Shown here one piece after another: positions 23,801 to 34,990 of a stretch of 64,000 bases of DNA. How positions within the stretch are numbered: the first letter of the stretch is position 1; every line of letters starts with the position of its first letter. Position numbers and translations under genes: made by a program. The DNA is from Brachypodium distachyon. Taxonomy: Eukaryota > Streptophyta > Magnoliopsida > Poales > Poaceae. The stretch is taken from assembly GCF_000005505.3 (NCBI RefSeq), contig NC_016132.3, positions 25,596,501 through 25,660,500 of the forward strand. Reading direction: 5' to 3'. The notes under the pieces were generated by a model, which made no database searches, was not told the origin of the DNA, and saw only the letters and a list, made by a program, of their open reading frames with translations.

Positions 23801-26800
23801 AAATATACCAATAGTTTCATTGCCTTAAATTAATGGGCAAGTGACAGAACCAAATAGTGTAAAATACGTCAACATGAAAGTTTTTATGGAAGTGCAATTA
23901 TATGTCCACAAGTTGTACATTTAGCTTAATTTTCTAATATTCTGAATAGTAGTTGACTATGGACCAAATTCTGAAAAAAAAATAGTAAACTAAATTATGA
24001 ATTAAATCTAGCCACGCAAATGCATGGGTCACACTGCCAGTTCATTAGTATAATAACAGCACATGTGACGAGTAAGAGAACATCAGTTTTCTTAACATTA
24101 CCAGCGAAAACATGGTTGAGTAGTAAACATGTACGTGGGAAAATGAATGAATGAATTACTAATTAACTAATGCACCTAACAGGCCAAATAAGTGAACAAA
24201 GCTTCAACAGTTATTAATTCAACTATCTTACTGAATTTCATGGCTACTCCGATCCATAATAAGTGTCTCGAATTTTGTACTAACTTAGAATTTCCTCCGA
24301 TCCTAAATTTGAACTAAAACCATGACAAGAATTTAGGATCGGAGGGAGTACAAAGTTGTACTAACCCTGAGACACTTATTATGGATCGGAGGGAGTAACA
24401 TTTTACAGACTTTTGCTTTGAAGAAAGAACTGCATTTGTTTATTTTTTGTCATGAAGAGTTGAAGACTCACCTGAAGAGGAGGTATGGTATCAGCTGCAA
24501 AAAGCATAACTTTTGCTAGCTTGATATCTCTATGTGAGCTCAATACGCATTGTATGAAAAGGTTAGGTTGGCAGCTATGATTTATGAATCTTGCAACGTT
24601 GCCAACTGAACCAGCATCGATGCAATACTCTGGGACTTGATTAGTCTCTGGGTCATGCTTTTCATGAAGAGATGCCATATGCAGTTCCGAGCCAGGCCTT
24701 TGCTGTAGAAAAAATAAATAAATAACATGGTACTTATGTGTTAAGAGTTAAGATGCTATACACAAGTTAAGAAAATGGTAGTTTCAGGTGGAGGACAATG
24801 TAGTACACTATTTTAAAGCATGCGGCTTCATTTGTGCAAATAAGTCGACGTACTTGTTCACCAAAGATGAACATATCAAATGTTCCAGCAACAATGCAAA
24901 TAAAAGGCCAATATACTGAAACCAATTATACTACTCAAAGACATGTGTTTTGTGCTACTGAATGAGAGAACATCCCCTTAGTCATGATAAGATCAGTTTC
25001 ATGATGCCCTTTTAACATTGAGAATTGGAAGTAGTGTACCACAGTAATGCATCCTTGATTTTATTATAACTAAGAGGGATAACACCAAATAGAGCATATA
25101 ACAATGCCACCTCCAAAGTTGAAACCAGAAAAATAGAAGAGGAAAAAAAAATTCCAATACCTCCCTTCCATCGAGGCCTTTAATGGTCTGAACGCAGTCT
25201 ATATCAAATAAGTAATTGTTCTCTAGCAATCCTTCAACTTCCGCATTCCTTCTCAACACCCCAGTGTATTCACAGATCAGAGATCCCGGAAGAATGGTAT
25301 CCCGTGTCCTTACCCCCCAACCTTTTGATACTGTCTTAAATACCTGAATTCACGGTTTGATTCCTTAATGTATGTGCCAACTGGCAACTACAAGGATATC
25401 AGATGATACAAAATTGGAGTCTAAACAAAGTTCTACCTCCAGGCGATACTGCAATCCGTGCTGGGACGTTCTGTTTACACAGCTGCATTGGCAGCTACAG
25501 TTAGGACCACACTCGAACACAACTGCTTTGGGCTCCACTAACCTAAAGATTAAGCAAATGATTAAGAATAGTTGTAGCCACAGAAGTGTGCATGATGATA
25601 AACGTTGTTCTTTATTCCTTGAAACTTGAAGTGCCACAACCACCCCATTGTTGGTAAGTATTAGCATAAACATGTTTTTGACATTAAAAAATTCTATGAC
25701 CTTCAAAGCAAAATTTACCTTCCAACATTCTTATGTGTAGAATCCAGATTCTTAGCACTCACTTTCCTTTGTCTGGACACATAAGGTAGATCAGAACCAT
25801 TGTGATCAGCACATAAGCAGTGTGCAGAGCTAGAACAATCTCCTTTGCAATTGCAGCCAATACTGTCAGCTGGCATCTTGATATCTTCTGGAATCTGTAG
25901 TGACTTCGAGTACACAAAGCCTACAAAGTATGCATGGCATGGGGCAGAAAAAATGAACCATGAAAGTGTACTTGCTCAATATTCTGTAAGAGCAGAAGAA
26001 TGCTCATTGCCAAAACTTAAAATTGCGTAAAAAAGGGTAAATAAATCTGCTAACTCCAAACATCAAAAACGATTAGCAATCCTCTAGGATAAGAAGCAGA
26101 GTAGGAACCAAAATTACATGAGTACAGGTAAAACAATGGACATGACAGCTACTCCCTTCAATACTAAATTCTTGTCGTAGTTTTAGTTCAAATTTGTACT
26201 AAAACCACGACAAGAATTTAGGATCGGAGGGAGCAATTAAAATGGACGGTGGAAGTTTGAACTTACCAGATGGGGCAACAGGAGGATTATCAACTAAATT
26301 TGTAACAGGAATTGGAAGGTTCTCCTGCCCACATGAGATGTCCGGACAAACCAACCTATCAGACAAACGCAAAGATAAATAGTAAGACTCTGAGAGAAAA
26401 AAGGGGCAACCTAAAGATGTGAACACAAAACACAACAGTATTAAGTATTTTTGCAGGGGATATATAAAATTATATATTAAGTGTAAGATCGAAGACAATG
26501 AAATAGATATGCCCAGTTCATGAGCTACATACCTGGGTAATTTAGAAATAGGCATGTGAATACCTCCACGAGTAAACAGCACCTGCACATATGTGTTTAT
26601 AAAATACTAAAGACAAGCATAAGGATCAAAGCAAACTAAGTGGAACACAAATCAGTGGCCACACATATAGGTTTTAAAGCATAAGCACAACAGGCAGTTA
26701 GTCAAGAGAGTCATATTATGTGATTTAAGGATAATATCCTCCTAACTAGCATATAGTCCAGCAGCATGAAGTTCTAGAAGAATTGCTGAATAATTAAACC

Positions 26801-29800
26801 GAAAGATTAATTCATACAACAGCAATCTAGATATTTATTTATTTATTTTTGCAGAATATCATCCATGCAAATCATTAAGTTTTGCCTGCGAAACATACAA
26901 ATAGTAATAAAGGAAAACAAAAACCAAAAGTGCAATCCAGGGTTCTGAAAACACAGTACAAAAGAAGGGCACCATCTTGTTTTACAAAAACCAGACAGTT
27001 CCCAGATGCCAACTACTCCCTCCGTTCCATAATTCTTGTCGAAATATTACATGTATCTAGACGTTTTTTATGAATAGATACATCCATTTTTGGGCAAATT
27101 TGAGACAAGAATTATGGAACGGAGGGAGTAGTTCAGAGTGTGGTCAACTCGTATTTCTCCAGTTTTCTTTACCCTTTTTTGCGTGATATTTCATAACACA
27201 TGGAGTAAATTTCTAAAGCGATTCAGCTAAAACCCAGCCAGAACTGGACATCTAATTACAACTAGGTTCTTGAACCCTGGTCCAGTCAACACACAGCAGA
27301 TTGTAATGTTGATACAAGTGCTCTTACACTGCAAGAAGAAGAAGAATACAAAGATTATGGAAATAAGAAAGCTGAAATTAGCCTCAGCTAGTAAAGTCTA
27401 CCTGAGAAGTTGTCAAAGGTGGTTGGCCTTCAATACGCTTCAATTTAAATTTGAACACCAAATGCCCCCGCACTCCTTTCTCTGACAAGCAATCTACTAC
27501 CTATGTAACATTAGTAGTCATAAGAAAAGTTACTCAAGGTGAAACAATGAGCCATGTTTAGTTTTAGAAGCAAAGGTTAAGATATCTATGACAAGATGCA
27601 AAATTTACATCAACTATTCAGTGATGCAATACTTAATTTACTTCAGACTAGTTTCGTAAGTTAATGTAACAAATCTTTGAATAGATGTGCATATATTTCA
27701 AAATAAGATCACATTGAGTGGCAGTTTGAAGTGCAACTTCAAACCTTGTAAAGTCCATCATAGGTGTAAACTTTTCCAGTGTAGCTTCTCTTTTCAATAT
27801 GGCCACAAACAACCCGTATAGGATTGCCATTATCCTTGCTGTTCTGCAGAATGGTAAATTATGTCACTTGAGGGCCAGCAGAAAAGGTTAAACAATATGA
27901 AGAAAAAAAGTCAAGAGAAGTAGATTTCCAAAGAGAACTGGTGACTGCAATAGATAATGGAGATGGGGCCAAAACTCAATTCTGGGAAGATGTATGGGCT
28001 GGGCAACAGTCACTTGCTAGACAGTATTCCAGGCTATATAACCTGACTTTTACAAAACATGTGACTGTCAAAGAGGTGAAAGACAAAGGGATGGACATAA
28101 TCAAGTTCAGAAGAACTCTATATGGAGAAACTGAAGAGTGCTGGCAGGAGATTGTTGAGCTGATGGAGAAGACTGTTCTGTCCCCTGAACCTGACACTGT
28201 GAGATGGAAGATATGCAAGTCTGGACAATTCTCAGTTAGATCTCTTTACTTGCATCTGAAAGCTGGAGCTCTGGTAGATTACAGGGGAGTGTGGGACCTG
28301 AAGATCCCTCTCAAGATAAAAATCTTCACCTGGCTGGCTGTTAGAAATAGTATTCTAACCAAAGATAACTTGCTCAGAAGAGGTTGGTCTGGCAATGCTC
28401 AGTGTTATTTCTGCACTGCTGCTGAGACTGTGGATCACCTCCTGTGCAATTGCCCTATTGCCAGGTTTGTGTGGCAAGTGGTTGGGTGTGCCTTAGGTCT
28501 TAGAAGGATCCCTAGCTCCATTAGTGATATACTAGGAGCCTGGGGATCTTCCTTCTCATCTGTCCATCGTAAGCTTGCACTTAGTGGTGCGGCTGCAGTG
28601 ATTTGGACAATCTGGAAGACAAGAAACAATGCTTGCTTCAGGCAACAATTCCCAGAAGATCCGGCAACGATGATCTTCAGTCTTTGCAGTCATCTGAACT
28701 CTTGGGCTCTCCTGCAGATCGAAACAAACAGACGAAAGCTGGAGGCAGGGAGCACGATGATCAGACAGGCCATGAATGAAGCGTTCTCTCGCCGACAGGG
28801 ATGGGCTCTGATGGGGAGATGAATTGCAAGCTGAGGGAGTTCTGTCCTTGCTGGAGCATATTTCTGTAGCTGGTGCTATACTTCATGTGTTCTGCTGTGC
28901 ACTTGTGAAGTTCAGAGACTTGTTTTCCATTTTGCAGTACCTTTCTTTTGGTTGCTGTGTTGTAATACTTTGATAACTGGGGCGGTTTCTCTAATGGAAA
29001 TCGATGGGAGGAGCTCATTGTTTAAAAAAAAAGACTGCGATAGATAATATCCAGCTTTTAGTAGAACTAGGAGATAACTATCCAAGTTTGGAAGAGAAGT
29101 AATCAGTGACATCAAAAAGGAAAAGGAGAAGCTACTTCTTAACTTAGTGATGCAAAAGTTCAGCGGACTCTAAGATTCGGCGTAGCCACGAGATCTAAAC
29201 AAATTTAACATTTTACGGATAAAGACAGCAATAAGACAAGGTACATTTATTTCGACTGTGGCTCTAGAATACACAAAGGCAAAAAAAAAAGACAAATCCA
29301 AAACAACAAGATGGGTTACAAACATATAACATCAAAAGCAACCACGAGAACTCACCATCAGTGCCAAGTTTCCACGAACCAATGTTTGTTCAGCCCCCTG
29401 GTGACAGTTGCCAAGCAGATTGTTCCCTCCTTCACCGGTGTAAATAATTTCGTCAGCATTGTCCAAATCATCTTCATATGCCCCCGACATTACAATGCAG
29501 GTGGCAAGTGGGAAAATTAAACCCTGATACCCTGCCTGTTTAATCATAAAACAGCTACTAAAAATCTTGCTAACAAATCTTGCTAACTAAAAGAAACTTA
29601 GCATTAACTTGCTCAAAAGTTCAAAAAATTCAAAAAAAAATGCGTATGTTGGGAAGTGATGTTTTAGAGTATATGTGTAAAATTTCAAGTCCAAACTCAA
29701 TAAATAGCATATGTTGGTGTGATGTTCTAGAGTATATGTGTAAAATTTCAAGTCCAAACTCAATTGTGTTCAGTAGCAGGAAAACAAATCAGCATGAATA

Positions 29801-32800
29801 GTGGTTCTTCACAGTTTGGCACTATCCATCTGTATATTTCTCCTTGTAATTCCTCCCAAATTCAACTGAGTATTGATTTGAAACTTTGGAGGCTTGTAGA
29901 ACATCACACCAACATATGCTATTTCTGTAGGAGTTTTTTGAAACTTCTAAACATGGTTTCTATGGAGTTTGCACCATAGGGGTGGTTTTCACCCAATATT
30001 TTGCCTTCATAAATATATGATGTTTTAGATATTTAAAGAGTTTTGACATTTATATTTGATTGTTAATTTTGGCATGTATATGTTAGTAGAAAATTATACT
30101 CCCTCCGTCCAGAAATGGATTTGTATAAGAATCTATACAAATCCAAGTCACTTATTTCTGGACAGAGGGAGTACTATTTTTACTTTACCGATATAAATAT
30201 TTCATTGTATACATTAATAGTGAAAGATAGAAATGTTTGACTGCATGGTTCTAGGAAGTCATGTATTTACAAACAGAATTCCTAAGGAGAGAACATTTGC
30301 CCTTCTGTCTCCTGGAGCGAACACTCTGCTCATCGTCCGATCGGGACGATGTGGCTGCAATCGCGCCATGTTCTACGGGCAACTCTAGTGGAGTAGAAGT
30401 GGCAACTTTAGTTCTGTGGGGGTGGCAACTTAAGCCCGTCGTGGGGCAAGGTTAGCCTATGTGTTCCCATTTACAAACAGTGAAAGCATTGTGTTATCAG
30501 CTGAACTTTAAATATCCATTGTACTAGCCTTACCTCATCTTGGTATTTCGTACCCATATAATCTATACCATTCATCCAATGGCCATGTAGACCTATAGCA
30601 ACCATCTCAGCACGTGAGTAGAACTGATCACCGACATCCACCCCTAAGAAAGCAGACAATCAACAACTTCATCTTGTTACTTCTATAAAGAGTAAGAAAG
30701 TATGCAGATGACCCGATAAGAATTGTGAGTTAGAAAGTATGCAGATTTTCTGACAAGACTTTCTCCTTAAAAATGAACAAAGACTAACTAGGAAGATGCC
30801 CCATCCTCTTCTCTGGATAAAGTACGGCATTAGTTGCTTGCATCTGTTTTATTTTACAGGGTTCACATAAATTTGCAATATTACTCAGTTAACATAATTT
30901 TGGAAGGACCATCGACAAGAACATACCTTTGTTAATGCTTTCAGATCAGGGCGTTTTGATGCCCGTTTGACCGCTTGGAAGCCTTTGTCATCTTTGATAG
31001 ACTTTCATATTCACAATAGGGAAAGAAATTTAGGAAATCATACAGGAGATCAGTATCAAATTACAAAATTGGAAGGAATCAAACATATGGAAATACTTTG
31101 AGGTTTTATATTTTTCAACCTTTCGTTTGCAACCCCTAGCATTTCCTTTCTTTGACCCTCTCTTGATCTGTTGCTTGGCTGAAGTATTGGTTTTACCATA
31201 TTTACTCAGAATCTACATTTCCACAAGTGATGAAATCAAACATATGTTTGCAAAAACTCATCAACAGACCCACTTATTAAAAGTAAATTATGTGTGCGAA
31301 ATAAAACTCTAGCTATATCATGGTTATAAGCACGGTTTAGAATGAAGAGCTCGCGTAAAATGGAAACCAATAAGCATTTATAAGAACTAGCGATTAATAT
31401 GCTTAGTTACTAGATTGGTATATCATGATAAGGGTGCCACTAGTATGAAACAAAAATCGATGCATACAAAAATAGTTAAGTGGAAATATTTAATAGCATG
31501 AATAACAGTACAAAGTTTGTTAAGTTACACATGGCACATTCTGAACAAACACATGATCAAGTTAAATGGAATTGAAAAAATGCGGGCACCTGAATTGTTT
31601 TGATGTTTCAGCTACTTTTTTGTTCAATGGTGTTTTCAACTATTTTTGTGAAGTTTCGGTTACTTTTTTATTTTTGATATTTATTTTTATATTTTGTTTT
31701 AGTATTTTAGTTTTCTATTTGTTGTACTTGCACTCTTTTTTGTGCAGCTGCACTTCTGTATTTGTTGCAATTGCACTCTCTTTTGCGAAATTGCACTTCT
31801 TTTAGTTTTGAATTTGCTATAATTGCACCGATTGCAATTGCACTTTTATGTTGGGGCACAATAAGTGACTGGAATTTCCATAATTTCCAATTGTCTGCAC
31901 TCTAGATGGTCCCCTTAGACAGGAAAGAAGCAGAAAATTAAGATATAAACTCCTCAAATATGCATAGAGGCTACAACTATGCTATTCTTGTTATGTTTTT
32001 GGAGGTATAAAGATAAGGAAAGTTGGAACCCTGTCACTTCAAAGTTTATTTTGAAAGAATGCCATTGGATGTGCCAATGGCATGCAGGTGAAGGTCCTGC
32101 GTATCATTGAGACAAAGGAAACAAACAAGTGATCTATGAGTTCAACACACTATAATCCCCATATGTACAATTGCTATTACGAGCACAGTATGATTAGGAA
32201 TCAAGGTGTACACAAGGTCATATACAAATAAGATCATCTGACATGTTCCCTCCGTCTCATATTAAGAAGATGTGCTGAAATAACAACCACAAGATCACGC
32301 ACCTTCATATACCACAGATGCACTAGGGTACAATTAGTATATTATAATTAGGTTTTGAGATTTACAAAATGTCTAATAAGCCATTTAAAACCAAAGAACC
32401 TTTCAACAACAAAGCCTAGTAGGTCCTAAGGGTGCAAACGGGATCCCGCGAAAGTCCCGCTTCTAGTTCAATTCTCAAATCTCTTATTCAAATTCTGAAA
32501 AAATTTAAATAGAAGATTTGAAAAATGAACTAGAAGCGGGACTTTCGCGGGATCCCGTTTGCATCCCTACTAGGTCCATAGACTGAATAAAGGATCAAGG
32601 AGCATGTTAATAAAATGGCGATCATACAGATTCAGAATTCGTGAGATTTAAGTATTTGCAACTAATCCCAGCTCTCAGAGACTGGGTTAAGTCGGCCATC
32701 TACGTAGTAAACAATTTTGTTGAGTCTATTTCATTTCACCTCTTGCTAATGGAAAAGGCAGAGCTCCTGCCATTTTTCAGAAGGAAAAGCCATCAGCACA

Positions 32801-34370
32801 AACCACACGACACAATCCATTAAATTGAATAAAGCATGTTTTCAAAAGCTGTTTTCAAACGCTCATAACTATCTGTCATGATAAAAAAAATAGTATAAAA
32901 ATAATAGTCAGATGCACCCAAAAACCATGTCAAGGAAAAGACCTGTCAATACAAACAACAATATGATAAAATTACACATAACCAGTATCAGAATATACTT
33001 GTGCAATCAGATAGCATCTTGAGTTCATGACATTGGGAAACAAACCAGGAACTGCGAGTTCATGCACCTAGTGTGCTTCCTTTTCCAGATTTTTTTTTAC
33101 GAAAAGGAGGTAGAAACCCGCGGCCTCTGCATCAAAATGATGCAGACAACCACATTTTATTGCCTTATTAACGAGCCTGACAAAATAAATACAACGATCA
33201 AACAACCCCAAAGCCACCAATCTATGCCTACAAGCCTGATGAAGAGGGGTGGCCATTATCAGGGCCGTATGCCGTAACCGCAAACCACCGCCCAACATCG
33301 AAATCCGGAGGCCGCACTAGGCACAACCGGTCAGGCAAATCCACGGCACGTGCCGTCTGCTCACGCTCCATAATTAGCCGCCACCATCTCCCACCAACCC
33401 ATCTTCAAAAAAAGGGATCGAAGCAATGCAACTTGCCAGGCTTCCTTTTAATCTATCATAATTAGGGTTGCAGTTTGCAGGACTACTTTCTATCCAGCAT
33501 CCAACATTAGGAGAGGTTACTTAACTGAATACGTGGGAAAAAAAACTGAAGCAATGCATATTATAATTCTTTCACAAATAAACAGACAGCAGTTTCACCG
33601 CTCAAACTGTAAGTTGATCTTAGGAAACACAAAATGTCCGCCACACCTGACGCTTTTGAGCCCTTGCCGCTTCGTCCAGTTCTTGCTTTATAGCCTATGC
33701 TCTTTGTTGCTCCTCCTGTGACACAAACGATGTCAGGCCATAAACACACTGCCTGGAAGAAACAGAGAAGCAAAATTTTAAGAACCTCCGATCGGAAAAA
33801 ATCTCTTCGACGAGAAGATTAAGTAATCAAGGCGACCTGCACAAAGTGGAGGTAGTTGCTGCTGAACGCCCGCAGCGTCTCCTTCACACGCAAACTCCAG
33901 CTCTTGCCGCTACCTTCAGCACCTTCGTGCTCATCAGACCCACCATCCACAGGCGCCACCTCCTCGTTGTCCTTGGGCAGCGGAAAAACCTTGCCCACCG
34001 TCATCGCCGTGGCCATGGGTGCGGCGACCGTCCTGCGCCTCTTAGTCCCGTCCAGCGGCACCGCCTCGTCGCCCCGAAGCAACGGAACGACCATGTCGAC
34101 TGCCGTCGCCGACTCCTTGGGAGGCCTACCACGCCTCTTCCTTCCGTCTTGCGCCACCGGATTCTTCACCGCGACGGATCCCTCGTTCCTCTTGTGCCTG
34201 CGGGGACCGTCGGGGTGCCCGTCCTCGGCGTGCCGCGCGCTGCGTGCACGGCAACGCGAGGCAGGAGCGCAGAGGTCGGGCTCTTCCTCTGCGTAGTTGG
34301 GGTACCCCTTCTCCGCGTATCGCGCGCTCCTCGGGCGGCACGGAGAATCGGCGACGCCCAACACCTCCAT
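20819..34370 (-). CDS. SUVH4/KRYPTONITE-like histone H3K9 methyltransferase, with in-frame TAG in exon 2
   Basis: Fifteen exons can be placed with GT-AG sites and consistent phases: 34370-33837, 33715-33647, 31001-30927, 30843-30789, 30643-30534, 29535-29356, 27843-27745, 27500-27402, 26582-26533, 26355-26267, 25920-25719, 25542-25437, 25343-25161, 24702-24472, 20932-20819 (about 731 codons). There is an AT-hook-like GRKRRGRPPK (residues ~76-85). The SRA/YDG domain (~240-400) has YSRAEMVAIGLHGHWMNGI and YTYDGLYK. The pre-SET zinc cluster shows CNCKGDC and ECGPNCSCQC. The SET domain contains GWGVRT, RFINHSCQPN, the ELSYDYGY tyrosines and a post-SET CHCG...CRKRLY end. Known members methylate H3K9 and maintain CHG DNA methylation with CMT3. 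Exon 2 reads ...EEQQRA-TAG-AIKQELDEAA (33697-33695), a likely CAG-to-TAG change. The rest of the frame is open. Exon 2 is 69 nt and could be skipped in frame. Confidence 0.85.
21085..21128 (+). repeat. LINE-type tail motif in SUVH4 last intron
   Basis: CCGATGCAGAGGCCAGG followed by a C/T-rich stretch and TTTTCGGAAAAA. It matches the tail motif at the ends of the other retroposons in the window. No upstream body was delimited. Confidence 0.4.
21647..21973 (+). repeat. LTR-like fragment in the last SUVH4 intron
   Basis: It begins TGTTAGGTATGGGG, has a TATATAGAG box near 21812, and continues through a GAGGAATTGATCAAGCAAGAAACAGAAG block typical of Copia LTR leaders to a possible ...TTTTACA end. 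No flanking 5-bp duplication was found, so it is probably truncated or the ends are misjudged. Confidence 0.35.
21997..22110. mobile_element. Stowaway-type MITE in SUVH4 last intron
   Basis: CTCCCTCCGATCCTAAATT at the left pairs with AATTTAGGATCAGAGGAAA at the right. The ATCTAGACGCTTTTT core is shared with other MITEs of this window. TA lies at 21995-21996; the right end is slightly degenerate. Confidence 0.7.
22471..24052 (-). mobile_element. Helitron-like element (non-autonomous) in SUVH4 last intron
   Basis: On the minus strand the 3' end is a hairpin CCGTAGCAATGCACGG, then GCTTTGTG and CTAG, followed by T, as in Helitrons. The opposite end (about 24052) reads ATTATACTAATGAACTGG, close to the Helitron 5' consensus, although the exact TC start is not preserved. 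No Rep/helicase is present. A retroposon-like tail motif lies inside at about 23236-23283. Confidence 0.5.
24247..24395. mobile_element. Stowaway MITE hosting a second MITE
   Basis: The outer element has CTCCGATCCATAATAAGTGTCTC at the left and its inverse ending GGATCGGAGGGAG at the right, with TA at 24245-24246 and 24396-24397. An inner element interrupts it. It sits close downstream (in the intron) of SUVH4 exon 14. Confidence 0.8.
24288..24348. mobile_element. Inner MITE nested in the 24247-24395 MITE
   Basis: A short inverted-repeat element (TCCTCCGATCCTAAATTTG ... AATTTAGGATCGGAGGGAG) is bounded by TA at 24286-24287 and 24349-24350. It closely resembles the MITE at 26152-26233. Confidence 0.7.
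26152..26233. mobile_element. Short Stowaway MITE next to SUVH4 exon 10
   Basis: Near-palindromic: CTCCCTTCAATACTAAATTC...GAATTTAGGATCGGAGGGAG. TA lies on the left; the right flank reads CA. It ends about 33 bp from exon 10 (26267), inside the intron just after the splice donor. Confidence 0.7.
27016..27128. mobile_element. Stowaway MITE in SUVH4 intron 8
   Basis: Well-conserved TIRs (CTCCCTCCGTTCCATAATTC and inverse), TA on both sides, and the core ATTACATGTATCTAGACG. Confidence 0.85.
27959..29032 (+). mobile_element. 5'-truncated LINE (non-LTR retrotransposon) in SUVH4 intron 6
   Basis: A 1.07-kb insert ends in poly-A (29022-29032) and is flanked by a 16-bp duplication GACTGCRATAGATAAT (27943-27958 and 29033-29048, one mismatch). 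Its plus-strand frame (to the stop at 28822) encodes the ORF2 C-terminal end: a WDLKIPLKIKIFTWLAVRN motif and a zf-RVT zinc motif (CYFC ... ETVDHLLCNC), then W..WKTRN. The RT and endonuclease are missing. The frame opens a few codons upstream, within host sequence. It lies antisense to the gene, about 100 bp before exon 7. Confidence 0.9.
29600..29990. repeat. Foldback repeat with a 63-bp tandem duplication, SUVH4 intron 5
   Basis: TAGCATATGTTGGTGTGATG (from 29705) reappears inverted at about 29896-29921. A block GATGTTYTAGAGTATATGTG...AAACTCAA is tandemly repeated at a 63-bp spacing (about 29658-29765). This looks like a foldback or MULE-type MITE; boundaries are approximate. Confidence 0.5.
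30099..30171. mobile_element. Short Stowaway MITE, SUVH4 intron 5
   Basis: A near-perfect hairpin (CTCCCTCCGTCCAGAAATGG ... CATTTCTGGACAGAGGGAG type) with TA on both sides. The core ACAAATCCAAGTCACTTATT is shared with the element at 58744-58825. Confidence 0.8.
32427..32569. mobile_element. hAT-type MITE (143 bp), SUVH4 intron 2
   Basis: Long terminal inverted repeats TAAGGGTGCAAACGGGATCC / GGATCCCGTTTGCATCCCTA continue inward through GCGAAAGTCCCGCTTCTAGTTC. The flanks GTAGGTCC (32419-32426) and CTAGGTCC (32570-32577) match at 7 of 8 bases, the 8-bp duplication expected for hAT. Confidence 0.85.
33092..33440 (-). mobile_element. Retroposon copy (same family as 4440-5530), SUVH4 intron 2
   Basis: Read on the minus strand: TAATGGCCACCCCTCTTCAT, TAGGCATAGATTGGTGGC, ATTTTGTCAGGC, then TTTTGATGCAGAGGCCGCGG, CTCCTTTTCG and poly-A. 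It is 5'-truncated and the left end is approximate. No frame was recognised. It lacks the MITE present in the 4.4-kb copy. Confidence 0.6.
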
Positions 34371-34990
34371 GGCGGCGGCTGGATCGTGCCCACGCGCCCC
34401 CCGACTCCGCCGCGGCGGCGTGGGGAGACGAGGTGGAGTGGGTTTTGGGAGAGAAAGGAAGAGACGACACGAGACGACAAGATTACGGGCCGAGAAAGGA
34501 AGGGAGGGCAGGTCGGTGAAGGGGCTCTGCACTTTTACCATTTGCGGGAAAGATGGGTCGGAGATTTTACCGGACTACCCTTGCATTTATGGATGCCTTT
34601 TAAATAACGGGAGATTTTCGGAGACGGCCTCCAGCATATTGTGGCTCGAACGGTGGTGCAGCCAGCTCGGCACCGCCGTTCTCTTCATCGACGCAGAAAT
34701 GGTCCGGAACGTTTTGGTCGGATCCACGTTAGGTCGATCGGAGCTGATGTAGTGATGTGTGGATTTACGTTGAGCTGGGCGGTGGCCGGCTTCCGGTAGG
34801 ATACACCCAAACTCCAGGAAAAAAAACGCAAATTAGAGATTTTCTTCCTTCTGTCGTTCGATTGGTGATTTTTGCCCTACGAGGATGAATTATCCATCAG
34901 GAATCTTCCTTTCTTAATATTTTGTCCTAAAAATATTTTTTACTTAACAACCTCCATTCAATCCATCCGGAAGATTTTTACCGATTTTAT

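Noticed and set aside
27941..27958. First codons of the LINE frame as part of the element
   Set aside because: These bases are the left target duplication of the host intron; the frame simply happens to be open there.
34371..34541. Upstream in-frame ATG for the SUVH4-like protein
   Set aside because: The added 57 residues have no family resemblance; the ATG at 34370 gives the usual type of N-terminus. Not excluded.
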